This document shows positions 1 to 7,821 of a stretch of 64,000 nt of DNA, one piece after another; within the stretch, counting starts at the first letter, position 1, and every line of letters starts with the position of its first letter. Origin of the DNA: Leptolyngbya iicbica LK. Lineage in GTDB: Bacteria; Cyanobacteriota; Cyanobacteriia; Phormidesmidales; Phormidesmidaceae. The translations under genes were made by a program, and so were the position numbers. The DNA lies in contig NZ_QVFV01000002.1 of the NCBI RefSeq assembly GCF_004212215.1, positions 1,482,039 through 1,546,038 on the forward strand, written 5' to 3'. The notes beneath the pieces were generated by a model that searched no databases, was not told where the DNA came from, and saw only the letters and a list, made by a program, of their open reading frames with translations.

Positions 1-128
1 CGATAGAGTAAGCTTTCATCCCTGTCTCTTAGCAAATTCCAAAACATACTAAGTGTATCTCACGAGACTGGAAAAGGCTGTAATTCCGGATGTAGCACCG
101 CATCCGTACGCAGTATTAGATTGAGTCT

Positions 129-899
129 TTAAGGAGCAGTATTGGCCGCAGTCCCACGCAGCAGATCCATGATTTCGTCGCAATAGTGGTGAAAGGGTTC
201 GGTGCGGCGCACGGCATAGGCGCGGTGTTGGCCCAGGTCGATGCTCACTTCTTCGGCGATGGTACCGGGGCGGGCGGAGAGCACGTAAATCCGTTGGGAG
301 AGAAACACCGCTTCGCTCACATCGTGGGTGATCATCAAAATGCTGATGCCCAGGCGATCCCACAGCTCCAGCAAAAATTCCTGCATACTTTCCTTGGTTT
401 GCACATCCAGTGCGCCAAAGGGTTCGTCCATCAGCAGGATCTTGGGATGGTTCGCCAGGGCCCGGGCGATCGCGACCCGCTGCTTCATGCCGCCGGACAG
501 TTCCTTGGGCAGCGATCGCGAAAACTGCGCCAGCCCCACCACATCCAGATAGCGCGACGCTTCTTCTCGCCGCTGCTTGGCCTCCATCCCCTGGAGCTTT
601 AGCCCAAATTCCACATTCTCCTGCACCGTCATCCAGGGATAGAGGGTGTAGCTCTGGAACACCATGCCGCGATCGGCCCCCGGCCCAATCACCGGCTGCC
701 CATCCACCGTAATCTCTCCCGCCGTTGGCATCTCCAGCCCCGCCACCAGTCGCAACAACGTGGACTTACCGGAACCCGACGCCCCTACCGCACAGACAAA
801 CTCGCCCGTTTCCACATGCATGTTGATGTCTTTGAGCGCGACCAACGGCCCTTGCGGCGTATCGAATTGTTTGTGAACCTTGGCGATTTCGAGGTGCAT
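129..899 (-). CDS. ABC transporter ATP-binding protein (TauB/SsuB type), putative guanidine importer
   Basis: 256-residue ATPase subunit of an importer of the nitrate/sulfonate/taurine class. Visible motifs are Walker A (GASGSGKST), the Q-loop (VFQSYTLYPW), the signature LSGGMKQRVAIARAL, Walker B (ILLMDEPFGALD) and the H-loop (MITHDVSEA). It is the last gene of the minus-strand operon that begins with the guanidine riboswitch, and its partners are the permease and lipoprotein upstream. The family includes nitrate, taurine and cyanate importers, so the substrate is not readable from this protein; guanidine is inferred from the operon. The permease-ATPase gap is unusually long because an opposite-strand S23 gene and repeat arrays lie in it, so translation of this gene is not coupled to the permease. 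Full length for the family. Confidence 0.9.
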   Translation of the reverse strand: MHLEIAKVHKQFDTPQGPLVALKDINMHVETGEFVCAVGASGSGKSTLLRLVAGLEMPTAGEITVDGQPVIGPGADRGMVFQSYTLYPWMTVQENVEFGLKLQGMEAKQRREEASRYLDVVGLAQFSRSLPKELSGGMKQRVAIARALANHPKILLMDEPFGALDVQTKESMQEFLLELWDRLGISILMITHDVSEAVFLSQRIYVLSARPGTIAEEVSIDLGQHRAYAVRRTEPFHHYCDEIMDLLRGTAANTAP

Positions 900-1073
900 G
901 GGTTTGGGGGAGTGTGAGGGTGGCAGGGTAGGTGAGTGGCAGGGTAGCAGGGTGGTTGGGTAGCTGGGTGAAGTAGGTGAGTGGGTGAAGTAGGTGCGGC
1001 GGGTGCGGTAGGTGAGTGGGTGGGGGAGGTGGGAAATCTAGGGGTGGATTGAATTGATTTAGGAGCGGATGCG
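900..1073. repeat. G-rich short-unit tandem array (left arm)
   Basis: On the plus strand this stretch is built of 8- to 9-bp units such as GGTGAAGTA, GGTGAGTG and GGTGCGGTA. Its C-rich counterpart lies at 1488-1571, beyond the S23 gene, so the two form an imperfect inverted repeat around that gene. The last about 30 bp before 1074 are unique sequence with an AGGAG ribosome binding site at 1061-1065. Confidence 0.85.
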
Positions 1074-1487
1074 ATGGGGCAGTTGGTGAGGCGGCATGAG
1101 GATTTGGAGGTTTACCAACTCGCGTTTGATGCGGCGATGCAAATTTTTGAATTGTCGAAGCAATTTCCAGTTGAGGAACGGTATTCGTTGACAGATCAGA
1201 TGCGGCGGTCTTCGCGCTCTGTGTGTGCCAATTTGGCGGAAGCATGGCGGAAGCGCATCTATGAAGCTTCCTTTGTCGCTAAGCTATCTGACTGCACCGC
1301 TGAAGCCGCTGAAACCCAAACCTGGATTGAATTTGCCGTGAAGTGCAAATATCTCGACCAGCAGGTAGGAGATGACCTGAAGCAAACCTACGATCGCATC
1401 ATCCGCACCCTCATCAAGCTCATCCAAAACTCCAAATCCTGGACTCTCTCCCACCCCCTTCACACACGTACAACCTCTTCGAAGTAA
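1074..1487 (+). CDS. Four-helix-bundle protein, S23 (23S rRNA intervening-sequence) family
   Basis: 137-residue protein with the family pattern: HEDLEVYQLAFDAA near the N-terminus, LTDQMRRSSRSVCANLAEA in the middle, and EAAETQTWIEFA before the last helix. S23 proteins are encoded inside hairpin-borne intervening sequences of some 23S rRNAs and occur widely in bacterial genomes; they are related to the Avd accessory protein of diversity-generating retroelements, and their biochemical role is not settled. The start is chosen at an ATG preceded by AGGAG with 8-nt spacing. It lies antisense to the guanidine operon, between the permease and ATPase genes, exactly between a G-rich array (900-1060) and a C-rich array (1488-1571). 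The last residues (SHPLHTRTTSSK) look like read-through into the C-rich arm. Confidence 0.88.
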   Translation: MGQLVRRHEDLEVYQLAFDAAMQIFELSKQFPVEERYSLTDQMRRSSRSVCANLAEAWRKRIYEASFVAKLSDCTAEAAETQTWIEFAVKCKYLDQQVGDDLKQTYDRIIRTLIKLIQNSKSWTLSHPLHTRTTSSK

Positions 1488-1571
1488 CCAGACACCCACT
1501 CCACCTACCCATCACCTCACCCATTCTTCACCCCACCTACCCTTCATCACACCTACCTCACCTACCCGTCC
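1488..1571. repeat. C-rich short-unit tandem array (right arm)
   Basis: C-rich units such as CCACCTACC, CACCTCACC and TCACACCTAC, roughly the reverse complement of the G-rich array at 900-1060. It ends at the stop codon of the permease gene, which lies on the minus strand. Together with the left arm it brackets the S23 gene. Confidence 0.8.
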
Positions 1572-2420
1572 CTACTTCACCGCCCACTTACACGTCATCC
1601 GCATGGCCGCTTGCAGGGACAGATCGAGAATGAACCCGATCAGGCCCAGCACCAGCAAGCAGGCAAAAATATCGTCGGTTTGGAAGAACTTTTGAGAAAT
1701 GGCGATGCGTTTGCCGAGGCCGCTGTCAGCGGCGACGAGTTCGGCGACGATGACCAGGTTCCAAGAGGCGGCCATGTTGACCCGTAAGGTGTCGAAGATG
1801 CTGGGCACCACGTATGGAGTGATGACTTGCATGAGTACCTGACGACGATCGCCCCCCAACGTATAAGTCGTCTCGATCAGTTCCTTGGGCACAAACTTCA
1901 CCGCATCCATAATCATCAGCGTGTTGAAAAACACCGTGCCGATGAAAATCAACGCAATTTTCGGTTCTTCACCCAAGCCGAGGTAAATCACCAATAGGGG
2001 AATGAAGGCCGGGGCGGGCATGTAGCGGACGATGCCGATGAGCGGTTCCAGCAGCGATCGCACACTGCGAAACGCCCCCATACCAATGCCCAAGGGAATC
2101 GCCACCAGCGCGGCCAGCAAAAAGCCCGCCGACACCCGCAAAAAGCTCGCCAGCGTATCGGTGAGCAAATAGCCCTCTTGCCAGAGGCTCACCAGCGACG
2201 CCGCCACCATTCCCGGTGTGGGCAAAAACTTATTGTCAATCCAGCCCGTGCTCGCGATCGCCCACCACAGCAAAAACGGCACCAGCACCGACATCACCAT
2301 CAGCGCCCATTTCAGCCGCTGGGGAATGTCTTCCGCAATGCGCCAAAACACCGTCGGCTTAAGGCTGGGCGCGACGGTAGACGACTCGGAATAGGTCGGT
2401 GGAGAAGACGCGATCGCCAT
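1572..2420 (-). CDS. ABC transporter permease, putative guanidine importer
   Basis: 282-residue inner-membrane permease of the NitT/TauT (binding-protein-dependent transport) class. About six hydrophobic segments are visible, the first at residues 38-55 after a hydrophilic N-terminal tail. The cytoplasmic coupling loop EAA-like motif is present in the region DAVKFVPKELIETTYTLGGDRRQVL. It belongs with the ATPase at 129-899 and the lipoprotein at 2681-3742. The 260-bp gap to the lipoprotein gene is filled by a paired G-rich/C-rich repeat element. Substrate assignment rests only on the riboswitch-controlled operon. Confidence 0.88.
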   Translation of the reverse strand: MAIASSPPTYSESSTVAPSLKPTVFWRIAEDIPQRLKWALMVMSVLVPFLLWWAIASTGWIDNKFLPTPGMVAASLVSLWQEGYLLTDTLASFLRVSAGFLLAALVAIPLGIGMGAFRSVRSLLEPLIGIVRYMPAPAFIPLLVIYLGLGEEPKIALIFIGTVFFNTLMIMDAVKFVPKELIETTYTLGGDRRQVLMQVITPYVVPSIFDTLRVNMAASWNLVIVAELVAADSGLGKRIAISQKFFQTDDIFACLLVLGLIGFILDLSLQAAMRMTCKWAVK

Positions 2421-2445
2421 AATGTTCAGACCTGTGAGAGAGCAG

Positions 2446-2680
2446 TTAGGTAGAGAGTGCCCGGATTCGATGGGGTAGGTGAGGTGGAGGGTGGGTGAGG
2501 TCGGTTGGGTGAAGGTAGACGGGGTAGGCGAGGTAAAAGGTAGGTGAGGTAGAGGGTGGGTGGGGTAAATCTATGGAGCTTATGAGGAAGGGCTGTTCCA
2601 CTTCACCTACTTCACTCACTCCACCTACTCCAACTACTCCACCTCCTCCATCCACTCCATCCAATTCACCCACTCACCAA
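2446..2680. repeat. Paired G-rich/C-rich short-unit arrays between binding-protein and permease genes
   Basis: Bases 2470-2572 are built of units like GGTAGGTGA, GGTGGAGG and GGTGGGTGA. After a spacer (about 2573-2596) the sequence turns into C-rich units such as TTCACCTAC, TCCACCTAC and TCCATCCAC up to 2680. The two halves are imperfect reverse complements and could fold into one long hairpin. The G-rich half precedes the C-rich half when read on either strand. Confidence 0.85.
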
Positions 2681-3742
2681 CTACGCATTCGCCTCGGCAT
2701 ACGCCGTCACGAACTGGTCATCCAGCACTGCTTCCAGATCCGGCGCTTCGGGGATGAAACCGACTTCCACCATGAAGTTCGCCATCTCTTCAGCGGCATA
2801 GGGCATGTGGACCATGCTGTCGCCGGGGGTAAAGGCTTCCAGGTTTTCTTCCAGGGTGAAGAAGCGGGTACCTTCCAGGTATTTCTCAAATTCGTCGGCG
2901 CTGACGCTGGCGCGATCGGCCATGATTTCGTAGGCGCGTTCCTGGTTTTCGTCGATGAAGGTCAGAATGTCGAACCAGGTATTCACCAGGGCTTGGACGA
3001 CCTCGGGCTGTTCGTCGATGAGGACTTGCGTGACCACGAGCAGGTCAGGGATGGCACCAGGAAAGTCAGCGGAACTGGTGAGTTCTTTGCTGCCTTCGCG
3101 GGTCAGCGCCGTTTCCCAAAAGGGTACCCAGCCCGCGAACCCGTCGGCTTGACCAGCGGCAAAGGCGGCAGCGGCAGCTCCGGTTTCCAGGTTTTCGATA
3201 TTCACGTCATCGCGGGACTGGCCGGCTTCTTCGAGGGCCAGGGTGAGCAGAAAGTCGCCGACGACGCCTTCTTCCAGTGCGACGGATTTGCCGACGAGGT
3301 CGGCGACGGTCTCGATTTCTTCCGCCACGATGACTTTGTCGTTGCCAGCGGAGTTGTCGTTGACCACGACGGCGACTTCACCGTTCACAGCTTCCCCCGC
3401 AAAGGAAATGGTGTCGTTGAGGGTTTGGCAGTTAGCGTCGAGTTGGCCGGAAGCTAGCGCCTGCATGGATTCTAGATAGCCGTCGAACCAGATGAGTTCG
3501 ACGTTGACGCCGTTGGCTTCGAATAGTCCTTCTTGTTCGGCGATCGCCCACGGCCACCACCCAGCCCAGCTGCTGTATCCCATCACAATCGGCGTTTCAT
3601 TGATCAGCTCGGTGGGTTCGGCAGCGGTATCTGTGTCGCCATCGGCTGGCGCTTCGGACGTGTCTTGAGCACAGCCGATAGTAATGAATAAGGTGCAAAA
3701 GAACGCCAGCAGCACTGGCAAAAGGGAACGACGTTTCATCAT
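2681..3742 (-). CDS. ABC transporter substrate-binding lipoprotein, putative guanidine-binding
   Basis: 353-residue periplasmic binding protein of the NMT1/TauA/SsuA type. It has a lipoprotein signal with lipobox ITIGC (Cys24), then a low-complexity acidic linker, then the binding core starting near PIVMGYSSWAGWWPWAIAEQEGLF. The tryptophan-rich segment (SSWAGWWPW) would suit a cationic ligand by cation-pi contacts; that is inference. It lies between the hypB-like gene and the permease in the operon controlled by a guanidine-I riboswitch, which is the basis for the guanidine call. Nitrate/cyanate-type or taurine-type substrates cannot be excluded from sequence alone. Confidence 0.88.
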   Translation of the reverse strand: MMKRRSLLPVLLAFFCTLFITIGCAQDTSEAPADGDTDTAAEPTELINETPIVMGYSSWAGWWPWAIAEQEGLFEANGVNVELIWFDGYLESMQALASGQLDANCQTLNDTISFAGEAVNGEVAVVVNDNSAGNDKVIVAEEIETVADLVGKSVALEEGVVGDFLLTLALEEAGQSRDDVNIENLETGAAAAAFAAGQADGFAGWVPFWETALTREGSKELTSSADFPGAIPDLLVVTQVLIDEQPEVVQALVNTWFDILTFIDENQERAYEIMADRASVSADEFEKYLEGTRFFTLEENLEAFTPGDSMVHMPYAAEEMANFMVEVGFIPEAPDLEAVLDDQFVTAYAEANA

Positions 3743-3782
3743 GATGTTGAGACCGTAAACAAACGAGACAGCAAAAAATTGA

Positions 3783-4472
3783 TTAAGCAGAAGTCAGCTC
3801 AGGAGACTTCACAGCAGAGCGCACCCAGTCAAACCAATCCTCTAAGCCTTCCCCCGACTTAGCCGACACCGGAATCACGGTGACGTGGGGATTGATTTGG
3901 CGCACATTGGCTTCAATGCGGGCTAAGTCCACATCTAAATAGGGAGCGAGATCAATTTTTGTAATCAGAAGCACATCCGCCTCGCGAAACATGACGGGAT
4001 ACTTCAGCGGTTTGTCTTCGCCTTCGGTGACGCTGAGCAGGGCGACCTTGGCATGCTCACCCACTTCAAACTCGGCGGGACACACGAGATTGCCGACGTT
4101 TTCGACAATCACCATGTCCAGATCTTGGGGCGTGTGCTCGTGGCTCAAGGTGTGAATGCCCCCGGCGACCATGCGGGCGTCGAGATGGCAGGCGCGGCCC
4201 GTGTTGATGGCGATGACGGGGACACCGTACTGGCGGAGGCGATCGGCATCGAGTTCGGTGGTCATATCGCCTTCGATTACCGCGATGCTGAGGTCATCGG
4301 TGAGGCTGGCGAGGGTTTTTTCCAGCAGGGCGGTTTTGCCCGCGCCGGGGCTACTCATCAGGTTCAGGCAGGTGATGCCCCAGGCGTCAAAATGGGCGCG
4401 ATTGTGATCCGCGTCTTCCTGGTTGGCGTGGAGGAGGTTGATGCCGAGGGTGTCGTCGATGATTTGGTGCAT
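3783..4472 (-). CDS. hypB: HypB-like nickel GTPase, metallochaperone for guanidine hydrolase
   Basis: 229-residue SIMIBI-class GTPase of the HypB family. It shows the P-loop [11 protein letters not shown] (residues 38-47), [47 protein letters not shown] and the guanine-specificity motif ITKIDL. HypB delivers Ni to [NiFe] hydrogenase; in cyanobacterial guanidine operons HypA/HypB paralogues have been reported to load Ni into the guanidine hydrolase. No hydrogenase gene is in this window, so that second role fits. The start at 4472 (MHQIIDD) is the conserved one; an upstream in-frame extension would only translate the palindromic repeat at 4506-4579. There is no N-terminal histidine-rich Ni-storage stretch. 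Confidence 0.92.
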   Translation of the reverse strand: MHQIIDDTLGINLLHANQEDADHNRAHFDAWGITCLNLMSSPGAGKTALLEKTLASLTDDLSIAVIEGDMTTELDADRLRQYGVPVIAINTGRACHLDARMVAGGIHTLSHEHTPQDLDMVIVENVGNLVCPAEFEVGEHAKVALLSVTEGEDKPLKYPVMFREADVLLITKIDLAPYLDVDLARIEANVRQINPHVTVIPVSAKSGEGLEDWFDWVRSAVKSPELTSA

Positions 4473-4505
4473 GGTTTTGGGTGTCGGTGGATAGCAATCA
4501 ATTTT

Positions 4506-4579
4506 GTAGGGGCGAGGCATTGTGGGAATCACATTTCGGATAATTCCAAAGCATTTTTTCCTCAATGCCTCACCCCTAC
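4506..4579. repeat. Palindromic intergenic element, copy 1
   Basis: Ends are GTAGGGGCGAGGCATTG and CAATGCCTCACCCCTAC, with about 40 bp between. One mismatch (GCG against CAC) separates the arms. It lies between glnT and hypB. Confidence 0.9.
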
Positions 4580-4595
4580 GAGATGGGTGGATGGG

Positions 4596-5954
4596 TCAGA
4601 AGAATTTCAGGTAGCGTTGGTGTTCCCAGTCGGAGATGTGGGTGTGGTAGTCCTCCCATTCTTGCCGTTTGAAATCGGTGTAGGTGCGGTACATCAGCGG
4701 CCCCATCACGGCTTTGCTCAGCGGATCGCGTTCGAAGGCGTCAACGGCCTCTTGCAGGGTGCGGGGTAGCAGGTCAATGCCCAGGGCGTCGAGTTCCGGC
4801 AGGGTGTAGTTGTACATGTTTTCTGTATGGGGATCACCGGGATCAAGGCATTGTTCGATGCCCTCCAATCCCGCCGCGAGAATCATGGCCGCGCCCAGAT
4901 ACAGGTTGGTGGCAATGTCGGCGGCGCGGCACTCCACCCGGCCGCCCGCGAGGGGAATGCGGAGCATGTTGGTGCGGTTGTTGTTGCCGTAGCAGATGTA
5001 GACCGGAGCCCAGGTGAAGCCGGACATGCTGCCTTTGCGGATTAGCCGTTTGTAGCTATTGACCGTGGGGCAGGTGACGGCGCAGATGGCTTTGGCGTGG
5101 CGCAAAATGCCCGCGATGAATTGGTAGCCCAGCTGCGAAAGCCCACAGCCACGCGGATCGTGGGAGTCTTCAAACAGGTTTTTGCCCGTGTCGATATCGG
5201 CCAGCGACATGTTGTAGTGCGCGCCGCTGCCCGTGCGATTGGCGAAGGGTTTGGGCATGAAGCTGGCGAAGTAGCCGTGCTTGCGGACGATTTCTTTCAC
5301 CATGAGGCGGAAGAAGGTGAGGCGATCGCTCATCGTCAGCGCATCCGCATAGGCAAAGTCGGTCTCAAACTGACCATTGGCATCCTCGTGGTCAAAGGAA
5401 TACACGTCCCAGCCGAGGTGGTTCATGGTATCCACCAGTTCGGTGAGCCAGCCATAGTTGTCGAGCAGGCCGGTGAGGTCGTAACAGGGCTTGGCGAGGG
5501 TGTCGCGATCGCTGATCGGCTCGAAGCCCTGCTCGGTTTCTTTGAAGACGAAGAATTCTGTCTCGATGCCCAGGTTGAAGGTGAAGCCCAGGCTCGCGGC
5601 CTTGTCCAACATTCGTTTGAGGATGATGCGAGAGCACGCTTCAAACGGTTGGCCGGACAGGTACAGATCGCTGGCGAACCAGACCACTTCTTTATTCCAC
5701 GGCAGGATGGTGGCGGAGCGGGCGTCGGGCATCGCCGCTACTTCTTCGTCGCTAATGTCTTGGGGCACCCCGTCCAGCGCCGCGCCGGTAAAGAGTTCGG
5801 AGCCCTGCATCATTTGACCCAGGTGGCTCAGGGGCACCATTTTGGCTTTGGACATGCCGTGAATATCGACATAGCTGGCGAGGGCATATTTCACGCCCTG
5901 GGATTCCAGCGACGATTTGAGGGTGGCGATTTCGGCAAGGGTGTCGGTGGTCAT
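4596..5954 (-). CDS. glnT: GlnT-type (type III-annotated) glutamine synthetase family protein in the guanidine operon
   Basis: 452-residue ATP-dependent ligase of the glutamine-synthetase superfamily, closest in pattern to GlnT and gamma-glutamylmethylamide synthetase rather than GlnA. Visible are the beta-grasp start (YALASYVDIHGMSKAKMVP), the ATP/metal motif GIETEFFVF, NGQFETDFAYADAL, the KPFANRTGSGAHYNMSL ATP-binding loop, and the NNNRTNMLRIPLAGGRVECR substrate loop. It sits between the hypA- and hypB-like genes. It could capture ammonium released from guanidine, or ligate glutamate to another amine; the sequence does not decide. The start MTTDTL (5954) is chosen because the longer in-frame version reads through the palindromic repeat at 6027-6101. 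Confidence 0.9.
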   Translation of the reverse strand: MTTDTLAEIATLKSSLESQGVKYALASYVDIHGMSKAKMVPLSHLGQMMQGSELFTGAALDGVPQDISDEEVAAMPDARSATILPWNKEVVWFASDLYLSGQPFEACSRIILKRMLDKAASLGFTFNLGIETEFFVFKETEQGFEPISDRDTLAKPCYDLTGLLDNYGWLTELVDTMNHLGWDVYSFDHEDANGQFETDFAYADALTMSDRLTFFRLMVKEIVRKHGYFASFMPKPFANRTGSGAHYNMSLADIDTGKNLFEDSHDPRGCGLSQLGYQFIAGILRHAKAICAVTCPTVNSYKRLIRKGSMSGFTWAPVYICYGNNNRTNMLRIPLAGGRVECRAADIATNLYLGAAMILAAGLEGIEQCLDPGDPHTENMYNYTLPELDALGIDLLPRTLQEAVDAFERDPLSKAVMGPLMYRTYTDFKRQEWEDYHTHISDWEHQRYLKFF

Positions 5955-6026
5955 GGGTGCGGGGAGAGGGAATAGGGATTGGGGAACGGGACGACCGGGA
6001 TGGTCAATGAACCCCATGCGGGTGCG

Positions 6027-6101
6027 GTAGGGGCGAGGCATTCTCGCTTGGACTGCTCTGGCTAAGCCTGAAAAGTTACTACGAGAATGCCTCGCCCCTA
6101 C
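6027..6101. repeat. Palindromic intergenic element, copy 2
   Basis: Perfect 20-bp arms: GTAGGGGCGAGGCATTCTCG at 6027-6046 and its complement ending at 6101, with a 35-bp centre. The right end overlaps the hypA gene: the hypA stop codon TAG is part of the GTAGGGG end. Confidence 0.93.
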
Positions 6102-6478
6102 GGGGTGGGGGAATTGCCCGATCGCTCGGGTTGGGTATATTGCACGCGATCGATTTTGAGTTCGCGACCTGAGCGGATGTCATCGAGGGGCGATCGGCAG
6201 GTGGGGCAGGCGTATTGCAGGCCCATTTCCGGTCGATATTCGGCCTGACAGGGGTGGCAAAAGGCGATCAGCGGCGTTTCTTGAATCACCAGTTCTGCCC
6301 CATCGAGAAAGGTGCCCCGCGTCTGCACCTCAAAGGCAAATTGCAGGCTGGCGGGCTCGACGCAGGTGAACTGGCCCACGGTGAGAAACACACGTTCAAC
6401 CGGGGGGCGTTCTGGCTGCGATTCCCACCATTCCCGCAGGGTGATGATGAGGGCCTTGGTCATGTCGGTTTCGTGCAT
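6098..6478 (-). CDS. hypA: HypA-like nickel metallochaperone for guanidine hydrolase
   Basis: 126-residue HypA/HybF family protein. The start MHE is the conserved Ni-binding N-terminus (His2). The zinc site is formed by two CxxC pairs, C74-HP-C77 and C91-PT-C94. HypA partners HypB in nickel insertion. In this operon the pair flanks glnT and follows the Ni-dependent guanidine hydrolase gene, so its client is most likely that enzyme. The C-terminus (about 18 residues beyond the zinc domain core) is poorly conserved and ends in a stop codon supplied by the palindromic repeat. Confidence 0.92.
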   Translation of the reverse strand: MHETDMTKALIITLREWWESQPERPPVERVFLTVGQFTCVEPASLQFAFEVQTRGTFLDGAELVIQETPLIAFCHPCQAEYRPEMGLQYACPTCRSPLDDIRSGRELKIDRVQYTQPERSGNSPTP

Positions 6479-6509
6479 GGCGATCCTGTATCTGGATGAT
6501 GGGGGCGGC

Positions 6510-6582
6510 GTAGGGGCGAGGCATTCTCGTCAGTCCCATTTGTTATGTCCGAGATGCATCGGCGAGAATGCCTCGCCCCTAC
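6510..6582. repeat. Palindromic intergenic element, copy 3
   Basis: Perfect 20-bp arms (GTAGGGGCGAGGCATTCTCG and its complement) around a 33-bp centre. It fills the gap between the guanidine hydrolase gene and hypA. Confidence 0.93.
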
Positions 6583-6605
6583 AGGATGTTTTGCATCTAC
6601 GAACG

Positions 6606-7778
6606 TTATTCCCAGGCCTGATCGACGTTCATATTGGCCTCGTCGTGGATGTAATCGGGCTTCCCTTGGCGGGGCAACTGACCGGAGACGACGAGATGGG
6701 CCATGGTGTCGCAGATCACGCGAGTCGCCATCAGGGCGGTCATGTCGCTGACGTCGTAGGGGGGCGAGACTTCCACGACTTCGATGCCGCAGACGGTGGT
6801 TTCTTGAATGATGCGCTTGAGCAGGTACAGCGCTTCGCGGGGCATGAGGCCGCCGGGTTCGGGCCAGCCCGTGCCAGGGACAAATCCGGCGTCGATGCAG
6901 TCGATGTCGAAGCTAATCCACACGCAGTCGGTGCCGTCGGTAGCTTTTTCAATGGCGAAATCAGCCGCTGCATCCAGCCCCATCTCCATAATGTCGGTAA
7001 CAGTGAGGATGTTGGTGCCCCGCTCGCGACACACCTTGACGCCCTGGCGCGGCACTTGCCAGCCGCCGATGCCGAGCTGCACGAGATTTTCTGCTGGAGC
7101 ATTGGCCATGTTGGTGGCGTGGAACCAGGGGCAGGTGTGCATCCGTTCGTCGAGGTCGGTTTCCTGGGTGTCGACGTGGCGATCGAAGTGAATGATGCCG
7201 ACCTTTTTATCCCCCAAATGGCGGCAGACGCCGCGCACGGTGGGAAAGCCGATAGAGTGGTCGCCGCCGAGGATGATGGGGAACGCGCCTGAGCTGAAAA
7301 TGTGGGCGATGCCTTTGGAAATTTGGTCGAAGGACTTTTCGTTGTTGGCGGGAATGGTGAACACGTCGCCCACGTCGCAGAGGGTGATTTGTTCCCGCAG
7401 ATCAACGCCGAGTTCAAAATTGTAGGGCGTGTAGAGGGCGGAGATTTTGCGGATGCCCTGGGGGCCGAAGCGGGTGCCCGGACGGTAGGTGGTGCCGGAG
7501 TCGTGGGGCACGCCGACGATCGCCACATCGTAGTTCCCCACCTTCCGCACATCTTCTAAATAGGGCGCTTTGAGAAACGTGTTGATGCCCGCGTAGTGGG
7601 GCAGCTCGCCACGGGAAAAGGTGGGAATGGTGCGATCGCGAATACTCTCCGCTGCCTCTAACCCATAGGTCAATCCCTGATCGACTTCTTGCTGCCAGCC
7701 CGTCATGGGCAAGCGGGCTTCCTTTTGCAGCGCCTCGCTCGCTTCACTCGGTCTGCGAAAAGTCGGTTCGTCCGTCAT
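6606..7778 (-). CDS. gdmH: Nickel-dependent guanidine hydrolase (GdmH), agmatinase/arginase superfamily
   Basis: 390-residue ureohydrolase that would split guanidine into urea and ammonium in the cytoplasm. Metal ligands are visible: GGDHS (His174), DRHVD (Asp199, His201, Asp203) and DIDCID (Asp291, Asp293). The long N-terminal extension before GVPHDSGTTYRPGTRFGP, and DRHVD in place of the usual DAHxD, resemble the cyanobacterial guanidine hydrolase Sll1077 as I recall it. Older databases call this family agmatinase (speB). The first gene of the operon, it directly follows the guanidine-I riboswitch; HypA/HypB-like chaperones downstream agree with a Ni centre. The start at 7778 has AAGGAG at 7785-7790; an in-frame upstream start at 7802 lacks one. 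Confidence 0.93.
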   Translation of the reverse strand: MTDEPTFRRPSEASEALQKEARLPMTGWQQEVDQGLTYGLEAAESIRDRTIPTFSRGELPHYAGINTFLKAPYLEDVRKVGNYDVAIVGVPHDSGTTYRPGTRFGPQGIRKISALYTPYNFELGVDLREQITLCDVGDVFTIPANNEKSFDQISKGIAHIFSSGAFPIILGGDHSIGFPTVRGVCRHLGDKKVGIIHFDRHVDTQETDLDERMHTCPWFHATNMANAPAENLVQLGIGGWQVPRQGVKVCRERGTNILTVTDIMEMGLDAAADFAIEKATDGTDCVWISFDIDCIDAGFVPGTGWPEPGGLMPREALYLLKRIIQETTVCGIEVVEVSPPYDVSDMTALMATRVICDTMAHLVVSGQLPRQGKPDYIHDEANMNVDQAWE

Positions 7779-7821
7779 CACAATCTCCTTATGACATATC
7801 ATTTGCCAGGGTATTCAGCAC

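Noticed and set aside
1-128. Gene at the left window edge
   Set aside because: No frame here has a start, ribosome site or recognisable content; it is the region downstream of the ABC ATPase gene.
2573-3457. Long plus-strand frame of about 294 codons across the lipoprotein gene
   Set aside because: It is antisense to a clear ABC binding-protein gene, begins in repeat DNA and has no recognisable protein content.
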